Origin: Oscillospiraceae bacterium
GTDB lineage: Bacteria; Bacillota; Clostridia; Oscillospirales; Oscillospiraceae
DNA: 64,000 nucleotides
Direction of reading: 5' to 3'
Assembly (NCBI GenBank): GCA_022846075.1
Contig: AP025582.1
Span: forward strand, 682,001 to 746,000
Position numbers and translations under genes: made by a program. This document shows positions 52,903-61,463 of the stretch, piece after piece (position 1 is the first letter of the stretch; each line of letters starts with the position of its first letter). Under the pieces are notes generated by a model. The model was not told where the DNA came from. It did not search any database and saw only the letters and a program-made list of their open reading frames with translations.

Positions 52903-53421
52903 TCAGCCCTCCTCCAGCAGGTGGCGGGCCAGGGCGCGCAGGGAACGCTCGCTCTGTTCTTCGTGGTATTCGCTCTCCGGGCGGCAGGTCAGGGCCCCGG
53001 TGGGGCAGACCCGGACGCAGGCGGGGACCATGCCCCGGCGCAGCCGCTCCACGCAGCCGTCGCATTTGACCATCTTCCCCTCGCCGTCGAAGGAGGGAGC
53101 CCCGAAGGGGCAGGCCATGGCGCAGGAGTGGCAGCCGATGCAGTTGGTGTTGTCGTAGAGGGTGAAGCCGCTCTCTGGGTCCTTGTAGAGGCAGGCGGAG
53201 GGGCAGCCCATGACGCAGGGGGCGTCCTCGCAGTGCATGCAGGCCACCGAGAGGAAGGAGAACTTCTCCCGCCCTCCCTCCCGGGTCTCCAGGGCGGCGG
53301 CGTTGCGGAAGGGGTGCTGCTTATGGGCGGCGTCGATGTCGTTCTGGTCCATGCAGGCCATGACGCAGGCCTGGCAGGAGGTGCACTTGGAGGGATCAAA
53401 GTCGAAGATCATCTTTTCCAT
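52903..53421 (-). CDS. Four-cluster [4Fe-4S] ferredoxin subunit (DmsB/HycB-like)
   Basis: The 172-residue protein has cysteine groups for four clusters: CTSCQACVMAC, CMHCEDAPCVMGCPSAC, CIGCHSCAMACPFG and CDGCVERLRRGMVPACVRVCPTGA. It should pass electrons between the flavoprotein and the molybdenum subunit encoded just upstream (2-base gap). There is no signal peptide or membrane helix, so the complex is likely cytoplasmic. Confidence 0.92.
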   Translation of the reverse strand: MEKMIFDFDPSKCTSCQACVMACMDQNDIDAAHKQHPFRNAAALETREGGREKFSFLSVACMHCEDAPCVMGCPSACLYKDPESGFTLYDNTNCIGCHSCAMACPFGAPSFDGEGKMVKCDGCVERLRRGMVPACVRVCPTGALTCRPESEYHEEQSERSLRALARHLLEEG

Positions 53422-53423
53422 GG

Positions 53424-55547
53424 TCAGATCCTCCTGATTTGGACCCGGGTGTCCCGGTAGGCGGGGAAACCGGAGTAGGGGTCCAGGGCTTCGTTGTCGG
53501 TGAGGAGATTGGCGTCCGCCTCGGAGTAGCCATGGTAGAAATAGACCATGCCGGGGTCTACCTTATAAGAGAGGTTGGCCTTCACCACGATGGCCCCCCG
53601 GGGGGAGGAGAGCTCGATGTCGTCCCCCTGGGCGATGCCCAGGGCCGCGGCGTCGTCGGGATTCAGGTCTGCCGCCGGCGCGGGCCGGAGGGACCGGGCC
53701 CAAGGCACCTTGTGGAGCCGGGAGTGGAGGGCGTTGGTGATGCGGGGGGAGGAGCACAGGTGGAAGGGCCAGTCCGGGTCGGAGGGTGTGTCGAAAGGGG
53801 GCGTGTAGGCCGGCAGGGGGTCCAGCTGGGGGTATTTGGCGATGGCCTCGGACCACAGCTCAAATTTGCCGGAGGCGGTGTCCAGGCCTTGTTCCAGCAT
53901 GGTGCCGGGGACGTAGGGCTCCACGCCGGGGAGCTTTACCGGCTTGTCGGAGGCCCGCAGCTCCTCCAGGGTGATGGGAAGGTCCTGGAGGATCCAGCGC
54001 CAGCAGGCGTCGGGGCCCTGGCGGAGGAGCTCGTCGTCCAGGTCCATGGCCTGGGCCAGCTCGCAGAGGATGCGCGCGTCGCTGCGGGCCTCGCCCAGGG
54101 GCTCCACCACCGGCTTGGTGGCGAAGAGGTGGCCGCCGCCGTAGGCCTTCAGCTCTCCCCGCTCGAAGGAGGTGCAGGCGGGGAGGACGATGTCGCAGAA
54201 CTTGCAGGTGTCGGTGAGGAAAAGCTCGGTGTTCACCAGGAAGTCCAGCTTCATGAGGTTTTGTTTGAGCCGCTCATCCTCAGGAGAAATGCGGTAGTTC
54301 ATGCCCACGCCCAGCATGGCCCGAACGGGGTAGGGCCTGCCCGTCTCGATCTGGCGGGAGAGGTCGTTGGCCTGGGCCTCGTGGATGAAGTCGTTCCACA
54401 CGGGGAACCGCTCCGCCCCCACGGCGGGGGCGGTCACCCGGTCGTGATGGGCCATAATGAAGTCGTCCTCCCGGGTGCGGAAGCCACCGGGCATATAGTT
54501 GTAGCTGAACTGGACGGGGACCTGGCCGCCGGGGCGGTCGAAGCAGCCCAGGATGGCGGAGAGGGACATGATGGCCCGGTAGGCCTGGAAGCCGTTTTTG
54601 TGGTGGCCGATGGGGGCGGCGCTCTCGTTGATGGACAGGGGGAGGTTGTCCGCGATCATGGCAACGGCCTCCTCCAGCTGCCCGGCGGGGACGCCGGTGA
54701 GGGCCTCCACCCGCTGGGGGGTGAAGTCCTTGACATAGGCGGCGTACTGCTCAAAGCCGTGGACGTATTTCTCGATGTAGGGTTTGTCGATCCTGCCGTC
54801 CCGGATGAAAATGTGGGCCAGGCCCAGGGCCACTGCCCCATCGGTGCCCACCCGGGGGCGGAGGTGGATGTCCGCCAGCCGGAGGGAGGCGGGGGTGATC
54901 CGGGGATCCACGATGATGATCTTCATCCCCTCCGCCTTCCGCTTTTCCACGTTGAGGGCGGCCAGGTGGCGGGAATAATAGGGGTTGAAGGCCCAGCCCA
55001 GAAAGACTCCGGAATTCAGCACGTCGGAGGAACACATGGGGTTTCCGGTGGTGACCCACCAGTTGAGGAAGGTGGAGGTCATGCAGGAGCTGGACTCGGT
55101 GAGGAAGTTGGGGGAGCCGAAGGAGTAGGTGAAGCGGTGGAGGAAGGGGCGGTACCACTTGGAGTAGCCCGAGTAGAAGAGAACGCTCTCCGGTCCGCTT
55201 TCGGCCTTGATGGCGTTCAGCTTTTGGGCGATCTCGGCGTAGGCCTCCTCCCAGGTGATGGGCTCAAATTTTCCCTCGCCTCGGGCCCCCACCCGGCGCA
55301 GGGGGGTCTTGATCCTGTCCTCCCGGTAGAGGTACTGCCGGTTGGACAGGCCCTTGGGGCACAGCAGGCCGTGGTTCACCGGGTGGTCGGCGGTGCCCTC
55401 CACCTTGATGATCTTTCCGTCCTTCACATAGGCGTCGATGCCGCAGTGAAAGGAGGGGCAGCAGATGTCGCACAGGGTGTGCCTCACCTCAATGCCGGTC
55501 TCCGGGCCGGGGATCTTCGCGCGCAGCAGGCGCTCTTTTTCATCCAT
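53424..55547 (-). CDS. Molybdopterin (bis-PGD) oxidoreductase, cytoplasmic, substrate unknown
   Basis: The 707-residue protein belongs to the DMSO reductase superfamily. An N-terminal [4Fe-4S] site (CDICCPSFHCG, then LLCPKG) is followed by cofactor domains (ITWEEAYAEIAQKLN, VLFYSGYSKW, WAFNPYYSRH) and a C-terminal dinucleotide-binding domain (LNPDDAAALGIAQGDDIELSSPRG). There is no twin-arginine signal. Candidate Mo-ligand positions lie in ESSSCMTSTF, but I cannot assign the ligand. The start at 55547 overlaps the FAD gene stop. The function could be an intracellular reductase or a non-redox hydroxyl-transfer or hydration enzyme. Confidence 0.88.
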   Translation of the reverse strand: MDEKERLLRAKIPGPETGIEVRHTLCDICCPSFHCGIDAYVKDGKIIKVEGTADHPVNHGLLCPKGLSNRQYLYREDRIKTPLRRVGARGEGKFEPITWEEAYAEIAQKLNAIKAESGPESVLFYSGYSKWYRPFLHRFTYSFGSPNFLTESSSCMTSTFLNWWVTTGNPMCSSDVLNSGVFLGWAFNPYYSRHLAALNVEKRKAEGMKIIIVDPRITPASLRLADIHLRPRVGTDGAVALGLAHIFIRDGRIDKPYIEKYVHGFEQYAAYVKDFTPQRVEALTGVPAGQLEEAVAMIADNLPLSINESAAPIGHHKNGFQAYRAIMSLSAILGCFDRPGGQVPVQFSYNYMPGGFRTREDDFIMAHHDRVTAPAVGAERFPVWNDFIHEAQANDLSRQIETGRPYPVRAMLGVGMNYRISPEDERLKQNLMKLDFLVNTELFLTDTCKFCDIVLPACTSFERGELKAYGGGHLFATKPVVEPLGEARSDARILCELAQAMDLDDELLRQGPDACWRWILQDLPITLEELRASDKPVKLPGVEPYVPGTMLEQGLDTASGKFELWSEAIAKYPQLDPLPAYTPPFDTPSDPDWPFHLCSSPRITNALHSRLHKVPWARSLRPAPAADLNPDDAAALGIAQGDDIELSSPRGAIVVKANLSYKVDPGMVYFYHGYSEADANLLTDNEALDPYSGFPAYRDTRVQIRRI

Positions 55548-56820
55548 GGGAATGTCCTCCTTCCAGGGGCGCGTTTTCAAGCAGCTCGATGACGGGGGCG
55601 GTGAGGCCGTTGCGCAGAAGGATGACCTTCTGCATGGGGCTGATGGGCTCATTGCTCCCCAGGAATTTGCGGGTCATGTAGTTTTTGATGACGCCGCTGA
55701 TGATGTGGTTGTCCACGATGTTGACCAGCACCAGCTTGCCGTCCCGGCGGACGGCGTAGAGGAAAAAGCCGTCGTTTTCATAGCGCAGGACCTCTCCCTG
55801 GGCCCGGATGTCCCCGAAGCCGATAAAGTCCATGTCCATGAAGTGGGTGATGTTGTGCAGCAGGTTGCCGGGGTAGTTGACCCGCCGGCCCAGCATGGCT
55901 CCGGCGGCGGTGATGCCCTGGTAGCCGGCGTTGGCCCACAGCCCGATGACCTGATGGCTGCCGCTTTGGATGTTGTAGCCGCTGGCGCAGTCCCCGGCGG
56001 CGTAGATGCCGGAGACGGAGGTCTCCATCCGCTCGTTCACCAGGACCCCCCGGTCCACCAGGGGGGCGTCCTTGTCCAGAAAATCCAGGTTGGGCCGGGT
56101 GCCGATGGCCAATACGGCCACGTCGGCGTCCAAAACGTCGCTGCCGAAGGCGACCTTCAGGCCCTCCGGGGTCTCGTCGATGGCGGTCAGTCCCACGCCC
56201 AGCTTGAGCTCCACGCCCTTTTCCGTCACCCGCCGGCCCAGCTCGGTACCAACCTCGGCCGCGGCGGCCAGAGGGAAGAGGGAGGGGGCCATATCGGCCA
56301 GGACGCAGCGGGCGCCGGCGCGCTGGAAGAGCTCGGCCACCTTGATGCCCACCATGGAGGCCCCCACCACCACGGCCCGCCTCACGTTCCCCAGGTCCAG
56401 CCGGGCCCGGAGGGCCTCGGCGTCGGCGGGGGTGCGCATGACGTAGACGTTTTCCTTCGGCAGATGGGGCAGAGGCGGAATAAAGACCCGGGCGCCGGTG
56501 GCGATGAGGGCGGCGTCGAAGCCGTGGCGGCTACCGTCGGCGAGGACCACCTCCCGGGCGGTGTGGTCCAGCCGCTCTACCGGCTTGCCGGTATGTAGGG
56601 TGAGGCCCAGGGAGCGGGCGATCTCCTTCAGGGAGCCGAAGGGGAAGAGACCCTCCCAAGGCAGCCGGTGGCCGGCGTAATAGGTGGTGAGCATGGGGTT
56701 GTAGGGGGGCAGGCCGGTGTCGGAAAAGACATGGATGGCGCCGTCATATCCCTCTTCCCGAAGGGTCTTGGCGCAGTGGTAGCCGGCGCAGCCGAAGCCC
56801 AGGATGGCAATCTTTTTCAT
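55540..56820 (-). CDS. NAD(P)/FAD-dependent pyridine nucleotide-disulfide-type oxidoreductase
   Basis: The 426-residue flavoprotein begins IAILGFGCAGYHCAKTL (FAD dinucleotide fold), has a second nucleotide site VVVGASMVGIKVAELFQRAGA and the GIYAAGDCASG motif that closes the FAD site. It lacks a redox CxxxxC pair. It overlaps the molybdoenzyme gene by 8 bases and follows the regulator by 13, so it most likely supplies electrons from NAD(P)H to the ferredoxin and molybdenum subunits, or takes them in the reverse direction. Confidence 0.9.
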   Translation of the reverse strand: MKKIAILGFGCAGYHCAKTLREEGYDGAIHVFSDTGLPPYNPMLTTYYAGHRLPWEGLFPFGSLKEIARSLGLTLHTGKPVERLDHTAREVVLADGSRHGFDAALIATGARVFIPPLPHLPKENVYVMRTPADAEALRARLDLGNVRRAVVVGASMVGIKVAELFQRAGARCVLADMAPSLFPLAAAAEVGTELGRRVTEKGVELKLGVGLTAIDETPEGLKVAFGSDVLDADVAVLAIGTRPNLDFLDKDAPLVDRGVLVNERMETSVSGIYAAGDCASGYNIQSGSHQVIGLWANAGYQGITAAGAMLGRRVNYPGNLLHNITHFMDMDFIGFGDIRAQGEVLRYENDGFFLYAVRRDGKLVLVNIVDNHIISGVIKNYMTRKFLGSNEPISPMQKVILLRNGLTAPVIELLENAPLEGGHSHG

Positions 56821-56833
56821 GGATTTCCTCCTG

Positions 56834-57517
56834 TCAGTTGATATCGCTCAGACCCTTGAGGGCCTCTAAATCATAGATGTACCAGCGGCCCCGCTTCTTC
56901 TCCAGAAAGCCCTCCGCCTCAAACTCGCTGATGGCCTTGTTCACCGTGAGGCGGGAGGTGTTGATCAGGTTGCCGATGCCCTGCTGGATGACGGGCAGCT
57001 CGACCCGGATGCCCTCCTTGACCCGGACGCCGAAGACGGCGGCCAAATCCACAAAGACGGCGGCCACCCGGTTCTTAGCCTCCAGGAAGCACAGCCGGCG
57101 GATGTGCTCCATCAGAAGGTGGATCTTGTGGGACATGGAGGAGAGGACCTGGGCGTTGAGGCCGATGTCCTGGCTGAGGCGGCGGAGAAACTCATCCTGG
57201 GGGATGCAGTACAGCTCGCAGTCCACGATGGTGGCGGCGTGGAGGAACTGGGCCTCCGGCTCGAAGCAGGTCTCCTCCCCGAACATGGCCCCGGGCAGGG
57301 CGAAGATATAGATCTTCTCGGCGCCCTCGCTGGTGAAATAACTCAGCCGCACCCGCCCGCTTTTGACGATATAGATCTGGGAGATGTCCTCCTCCTGGTT
57401 GTAGATGACCGTTTTGCCCTTGACCCGGATGAGGTACCGCTCGTCCAGCAGGGAACTCCACTGGTGTAGGTCATAGCGGATCCAGGGGGAAAAGTCTTTG
57501 TTGGCCAACATCGCCAT
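56834..57517 (-). CDS. Crp/Fnr-family transcriptional regulator
   Basis: Residues about 20-130 form a cyclic-nucleotide-binding-type beta barrel (ISQIYIVKSGRVRLSYFTSEGAEK, LPGAMFGEETCFEP), followed by a long dimerisation helix and an HTH_Crp domain (IGNLINTSRLTVNKAISEFEAEGFLEKK in outline). There is no N-terminal Cys cluster as in Fnr. It heads the operon with the FAD and molybdenum enzymes and probably controls it from the repeated sites at 57541-57691. The effector is unknown. Confidence 0.92.
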   Translation of the reverse strand: MAMLANKDFSPWIRYDLHQWSSLLDERYLIRVKGKTVIYNQEEDISQIYIVKSGRVRLSYFTSEGAEKIYIFALPGAMFGEETCFEPEAQFLHAATIVDCELYCIPQDEFLRRLSQDIGLNAQVLSSMSHKIHLLMEHIRRLCFLEAKNRVAAVFVDLAAVFGVRVKEGIRVELPVIQQGIGNLINTSRLTVNKAISEFEAEGFLEKKRGRWYIYDLEALKGLSDIN

Positions 57518-57540
57518 CGCCGCCTTCCGTTGATTTCGTT

Positions 57541-57691
57541 ATAGCATACCACTTCCAGGAAAAAATATATAGTAGCTTACAATTTGAAGGCTCTTTTTGG
57601 GTTTTTGCGGAGAAAATGAGGGCAACTTACACAAAAGAGGTGTCGAATAAAATCAAATAAACGGTGGTTTTGTCTTTAAAATGTAAACTAC
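57541..57691. repeat. Repeated GTAGNTTAC-like sites in the divergent regulatory region
   Basis: Four related 9-base sites are present: ATAGCATAC (57541), GTAGCTTAC (57572), GCAACTTAC (57622) and GTAAACTAC (57683). The core is a GTA-N3-TAC inverted repeat. They lie in the AT-rich gap between the Crp/Fnr gene and the divergent NhaC gene and could be its operators. No other gene is seen in 57518-57760. Confidence 0.45.
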
Positions 57692-57760
57692 TTTCTATTC
57701 TTTCGTTTGCGACTTGTGGTAAAACAAGCCTGTTCAAAATTTGTAGGAGGTGTTCTAAAA

Positions 57761-59149
57761 ATGGAATTTGGCTTTTTGAGCGTCATTCCATCCATCCTGG
57801 CGATCGTCCTGGCCCTGGCGACGAAGAACGTGTTCCTGGCGTTGTTCGCCTCTCTGCTGGTGGGCAACTTCATGCTCTCCGGGTACAGCCTGATGGGCAT
57901 GCTGGAGGGGACGAAGAACATGATCGTAGGCGTGTTCTCCAGCTCTTCCAGCACGTCCATCATCATCATCCTGCTGACCCTGGGCGGGATGTTCTACCTC
58001 ATCGAGAAGGCGGGGGGCCTGAAGGGCTTCACCGCGCTGATGATCAAGAAGCGCAGCGTGGTCAAGTCCCGTGTGGGCGCCGAGCTGTTCACCTGGCTCA
58101 TCGGCGTGCTGGTCTTTATCGACGGCACCCTGAGCGTCATGATCACCGGCTCCATCTCCCGGCCCCTGACCCGGGCCTTCGGCATCTCCCCGGAGAAGAC
58201 GGCCTGGATCGTCCACTCCACCGCCACCCCCATGTCCATCCTGATCCCCATCGCCGCCTACGGCCCCTATATCGCCAGCTTCATTGAGGCCCAGGGCATC
58301 GAGAATCCCACCGCCCAGATGGTGCGGGGCATCGGCTTCAACTTCTACTGCATCTTCGCCGTGGTGGGCGTGGCCGCCTTTATCCTGCTGCGCAAGGACT
58401 TCGGTCCCATGAAGAAGGCCGAGGCGGCCTATATGGCCTCCGACCCCTGCGTGGGGCCTGACGCCGACGAGTCCTGCGCCGACGGCGACCCGGACAAGGC
58501 GAAGTTCCTCCTCATCCCCATGGTGGTGATGATCGTGGTGACCGTGGCCTATCTCTTTTACAGCGGACACGGCAGCCTCATGGGCGGCGACGCCGAGACC
58601 GGCCTCATTTTCGGCATCGCGGCGGGGGCCCTCTATCTCATCGTGGCCATGGCCGTGGAGAAGCTGGGCAGCGTCATGGACAACATCGGCGCCTTCTTCC
58701 AGGGCTGCGGCAATATGATGGACATTGTGGCCATCATGGTGTTCGCCTATGCCCTGAGCAATCTGCTGGGTGAGCTGGGCACCGCCGCCTATCTCTCCGA
58801 GGCCCTGATCCGGTTCATCAACCCCGCGGTGTTCACCGCTATCGCCTTCCTCTTCACCTGCGTCATCTCCTTCTCCACCGGTTCCAGCGCGGGCACCATC
58901 GCCATCATGATGCCCATCCTGCTGCCCATGGCCCTGGCCCTCAACGTCAACATCCCCATGATCGTGGGCGCCATCGCCGGCGGCGCCGTGTTCGGCGACC
59001 ACACCTCCCCCATTTCCGACACCACCATCATGTCCTGCTCCTCCACCGGCTGCGACGTGGTGTCCCACGTAAAGACCCAGCTGCCCTACTCCCTGTGCTT
59101 CGCGGGGGGCGCCCTGGTGCTCTACCTGGTGCTGGGCTTCATGCTTTAA
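57761..59149 (+). CDS. NhaC-family Na+/H+ antiporter-like transporter (paralogue 2)
   Basis: The 462-residue membrane protein shows the NhaC motifs SFSTGSSAGTIAIMMPILLP and FGDHTSPISDTTIMSCSSTGCD, with about 11-12 helices. AGGAGGTG eight bases upstream supports the ATG at 57761 over an earlier in-frame ATG. It differs clearly from paralogue 1. The patB-like gene 73 bases downstream, beyond a hairpin, suggests the cargo could be a sulfur amino acid or a related compound instead of a bare cation; that is inference. Confidence 0.88.
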   Translation: MEFGFLSVIPSILAIVLALATKNVFLALFASLLVGNFMLSGYSLMGMLEGTKNMIVGVFSSSSSTSIIIILLTLGGMFYLIEKAGGLKGFTALMIKKRSVVKSRVGAELFTWLIGVLVFIDGTLSVMITGSISRPLTRAFGISPEKTAWIVHSTATPMSILIPIAAYGPYIASFIEAQGIENPTAQMVRGIGFNFYCIFAVVGVAAFILLRKDFGPMKKAEAAYMASDPCVGPDADESCADGDPDKAKFLLIPMVVMIVVTVAYLFYSGHGSLMGGDAETGLIFGIAAGALYLIVAMAVEKLGSVMDNIGAFFQGCGNMMDIVAIMVFAYALSNLLGELGTAAYLSEALIRFINPAVFTAIAFLFTCVISFSTGSSAGTIAIMMPILLPMALALNVNIPMIVGAIAGGAVFGDHTSPISDTTIMSCSSTGCDVVSHVKTQLPYSLCFAGGALVLYLVLGFML

Positions 59150-59173
59150 GATCCAAGACGAGAGAAAAAGGAA

Positions 59174-59205
59174 GGGAAAAGCCGCCGCTCCGGCGGCTTT
59201 TCCCC
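59174..59205 (+). terminator. Hairpin between nhaC-like and patB-like genes
   Basis: GGGAAAAGCCGCCG and its complement form a 14-bp stem with a CTC loop and an internal TTTT. It may be a partial terminator that lowers patB-like expression. Confidence 0.65.
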
Positions 59206-59222
59206 GTCACAGGAGGGATTTT

Positions 59223-60392
59223 ATGTACGATTTTGATGAAGTGATCGACCGCCGCGGCCATAACAGCGCCAAGTGGGACCGGCGGTTCATCGGGGAGGGG
59301 GAGGAGGCGCTGCTCCCCTTCTGGGTGGCGGACACCGACTTCCGCACCCTGCCCCAGGTAAACGAGGCCCTGGAGGAGTGCGTCCGCCACGGGATCTACG
59401 GCTACACCCTGCCCCCCGAGGGCTGCGCCGCCGCGGCGGCCCGGTGGCAGCGGGTCCGGCACGGCTTTGAGGTGAAGGAGGAGTGGGTGACCTTCCTGGC
59501 CGGCATCGACTGCGCCCTGGCCACCGCCGTCCAGGCCTTTACCCAGCCCGGAGACGCGGTGCTCATCAACACCCCCATCTACACCCCCTTCTTTGAGATG
59601 GCCCGGCTCAGCGGCCGGCGGGTGGTTGAAAATCCCATGAAGCTGGTGGAGGGGCGGTATGAGTTCGACTTCGACGACTTCGCCCAAAAGGCTAAGGAGG
59701 CCAAAATTTTTCTCTTCTGCAACCCCCAGAACCCCACTGCGCGCTGTCTCACCCGGGAGGAACTGGAGAAGATCGGGGCCATCTGCGCTGAGAACGACCT
59801 GCTCATCCTCTCCGACGAGATCCACGCCGACATCGTTTTTGACGGCAGAAAGCACATCCCCATCGCCTCCCTGTCCCCCGAGCTGGCCCGGCGGACCATC
59901 ACCTGCACCTCCCCCAGCAAGACCTTCAGCGTGGCGGGGCTGGTGGCGTCGGTCATCATCATCCCCGACGGGGACATCCGCGCCCGGTTCGAGGCGGTGA
60001 AGGAGCGCAACAGCATCAACACCGGCATCCTGGGCCTGGTGGCCATGGAGGCGGCCTACAACAGCGGGGAGGCCTACGCCGACCAGGTGCGGGACTATCT
60101 CCAGGCCAACCGGGATTTTGCCGTGGACTATATTCGAAAGAACATCCCCGGCATCACCCCCGTGGTCCCCGAGGCCACCTTCCTTCTCTGGCTGGACTGC
60201 GCCGGCCTGGGCCTGCCCCGGGAGGAACTGGAGGGCTTCTTCACCGCCGCCGGTGTGCGGCTGTCCGGCGGCACGGCCTACAAGGAGCCCACCGGCCAGT
60301 TCGCCCGGCTGAACTTCGGCTGCGCCCGGGCCACGCTGGAGGCGGGGCTGAAACGGATCGAGGCGGCCGCCAAAGCGAGGGCCGCCGGATGA
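59223..60392 (+). CDS. PatB/MalY-type pyridoxal-phosphate C-S lyase
   Basis: The 389-residue fold-type I aminotransferase-like enzyme matches PatB/MalY beta-C-S lyases. It has LPFWVADTDFRTLPQV at the start, NTPIYTPFFEM, FCNPQNPTARCLTREEL, LSDEIHADIVFDG and the PLP lysine in TSPSKTFSVAGL. These enzymes cleave cystathionine, cysteine or similar thioethers to pyruvate, ammonia and a thiol. CACAGGAGGGA precedes the ATG at 59223. It is downstream of the second NhaC. Confidence 0.92.
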   Translation: MYDFDEVIDRRGHNSAKWDRRFIGEGEEALLPFWVADTDFRTLPQVNEALEECVRHGIYGYTLPPEGCAAAAARWQRVRHGFEVKEEWVTFLAGIDCALATAVQAFTQPGDAVLINTPIYTPFFEMARLSGRRVVENPMKLVEGRYEFDFDDFAQKAKEAKIFLFCNPQNPTARCLTREELEKIGAICAENDLLILSDEIHADIVFDGRKHIPIASLSPELARRTITCTSPSKTFSVAGLVASVIIIPDGDIRARFEAVKERNSINTGILGLVAMEAAYNSGEAYADQVRDYLQANRDFAVDYIRKNIPGITPVVPEATFLLWLDCAGLGLPREELEGFFTAAGVRLSGGTAYKEPTGQFARLNFGCARATLEAGLKRIEAAAKARAAG

Positions 60393-60394
60393 AA

Positions 60395-60431
60395 AAAACG
60401 CCCGTCACGAACTGCGTGACGGGCGTTTTTT
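60395..60431. terminator. Bidirectional terminator between the patB-like and spore-protein genes
   Basis: AACGCCCGTCACG pairs with CGTGACGGGCGTT around AACTG, followed by a seven-T run and preceded by seven A. Confidence 0.95.
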
Positions 60432-60450
60432 TCGCGAAAAAGGGGAATGC

Positions 60451-60654
60451 TTACTTCATGCCGTTCTCGTACGCCTCGATCATCTTCTTGACCATCTGGC
60501 CGCCCACGGAACCGGCCTCACGGCTGGTCAGGTCGCCGTTATAGCCCTGCTTCAGGTTGACGCCCACTTCCTGAGCGGCCTCCATCTTGAACTTGTTGAG
60601 GGCCTCGCGGGCGCTGGGCACGATAGGCTGATTGGAATTGTTGGAATTAGACAT
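60451..60654 (-). CDS. Alpha/beta-type small acid-soluble spore protein
   Basis: The 67-residue protein has the two conserved blocks of the family: ALNKFKMEAAQEVGVNL with the germination-protease region, and GDLTSREAGSVGGQMVKKMI, the DNA-binding segment. Such proteins coat and protect DNA in dormant spores and are degraded on germination. The ATG at 60654 gives the standard N-terminus (MSNSNNSNQP); GGAGATG lies upstream. A sigma-G-like promoter lies about 60 bases upstream. Confidence 0.95.
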   Translation of the reverse strand: MSNSNNSNQPIVPSAREALNKFKMEAAQEVGVNLKQGYNGDLTSREAGSVGGQMVKKMIEAYENGMK

Positions 60655-60717
60655 AACTTCGCATCTCCTCATTTTTTATTATCTCTCTGAGATTCGGTTG
60701 GATCGAGAATCCGAGCA

Positions 60718-60746
60718 TAGTTTGGCCCCGGCGCGGGGTTCTATGC
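60718..60746 (-). promoter_or_regulatory. Candidate forespore sigma-G promoter of the spore-protein gene
   Basis: On the minus strand GCATA (60746-60742), 17 bases and CAAACTA (60724-60718) match the sigma-F/G pattern GHATR-N18-CATNHTA at all but one -10 position and one spacer base. Confidence 0.45.
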
Positions 60747-60789
60747 GTTCTTCTTTTTGTCAAATTTAGGTGGGGCTTTTTTAAAACAA

Positions 60790-60830
60790 AAAGAGGCGGC
60801 TCCAGTCAGAAAACTGGAGCCGCCTCTTCT
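60790..60830. terminator. Terminator hairpin after the 138-residue hypothetical gene
   Basis: AAGAGGCGGCTCCAGT and its complement form a long perfect stem with a CAGAAA-type loop, flanked by AAAA and TTCTTTT. Confidence 0.9.
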
Positions 60831-60841
60831 TTTCGGCCTGT

Positions 60842-61258
60842 TCAGGAGCTTCCGGTGTCCAACAGGATGTTATCCGTGCCGTGCTCCTCGAATTCGGCGA
60901 TATAGGCGTCGATGCGGGAAGCCAGCTCGGGGTAGTTGTGCTCGTCGATGGGCACGTCTTCCATGTCCCGCCTGGCCAGATCCTCGGCCAGGATGTCGAA
61001 AAAGACGTTGTTTTCATACTCCATGATCGCCTCGTGGATGCCGCCCTCGGCGAAGGCCTGGGATGGGACCGCGGCGCCCTCCCAATATTCCGTGAGGGCG
61101 TCCATGCCAAGCTCCTTGGCTTTCTGAAACAGAAGGCTCTCCACTTCGTCGTAGTCGGCGAACCGGTCGTCGCCCCTGGTGGAGTTCAGGATCCAGTTGC
61201 CGATATAAGCCATATCCAATAGGCGCCGGAACTGTTTGGCTGTCAGCTCTAACTTCAT
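60842..61258 (-). CDS. Conserved hypothetical soluble protein
   Basis: The 138-residue acidic protein is predicted to be mostly helical (LTAKQFRRLLDMAYIGNWILN, ENNVFFDILAEDLARRDM) with no membrane segment, signal or cysteine motif. AGGTATCTTC-type sequence lies upstream of the ATG and a good promoter (TTGACA-16-TATAAT) precedes it, so it is a real gene. I do not recognise the family or function. Confidence 0.8.
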   Translation of the reverse strand: MKLELTAKQFRRLLDMAYIGNWILNSTRGDDRFADYDEVESLLFQKAKELGMDALTEYWEGAAVPSQAFAEGGIHEAIMEYENNVFFDILAEDLARRDMEDVPIDEHNYPELASRIDAYIAEFEEHGTDNILLDTGSS

Positions 61259-61314
61259 GGGAAGATACCTCCTCGCCGTGATGGGATAGAGGGCACGGCC
61301 CTCTCCGTCTCTAT

Positions 61315-61342
61315 ATTATAATGATGTAAATAGAAATGTCAA
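61315..61342 (-). promoter_or_regulatory. Promoter of the 138-residue hypothetical gene
   Basis: On the minus strand a perfect TTGACA (61342-61337) and a perfect TATAAT (61320-61315) are 16 bases apart. Confidence 0.85.
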
Positions 61343-61388
61343 ACGGGAGTGAGGGCCTTTTTTCAGGGAAAAGAGCGGGAAATTTCCC

Positions 61389-61417
61389 TTGCCTTTCCTC
61401 AGGAAACGGCATATCAT
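61389..61417 (+). promoter_or_regulatory. Promoter of murI
   Basis: TTGCCT (61389-61394) and TATCAT (61412-61417) are 17 bases apart, about 45 bases upstream of murI. Confidence 0.65.
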
Positions 61418-61463
61418 AGTAAAGATTCATTTTTCATGATTTCGTTCAGAGGGGGAGAGGGGT

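Noticed and set aside
54000-55547. Selenocysteine (in-frame TGA) in the molybdoenzyme
   Set aside because: The frame is continuous without an internal TGA, so no selenocysteine codon is needed.
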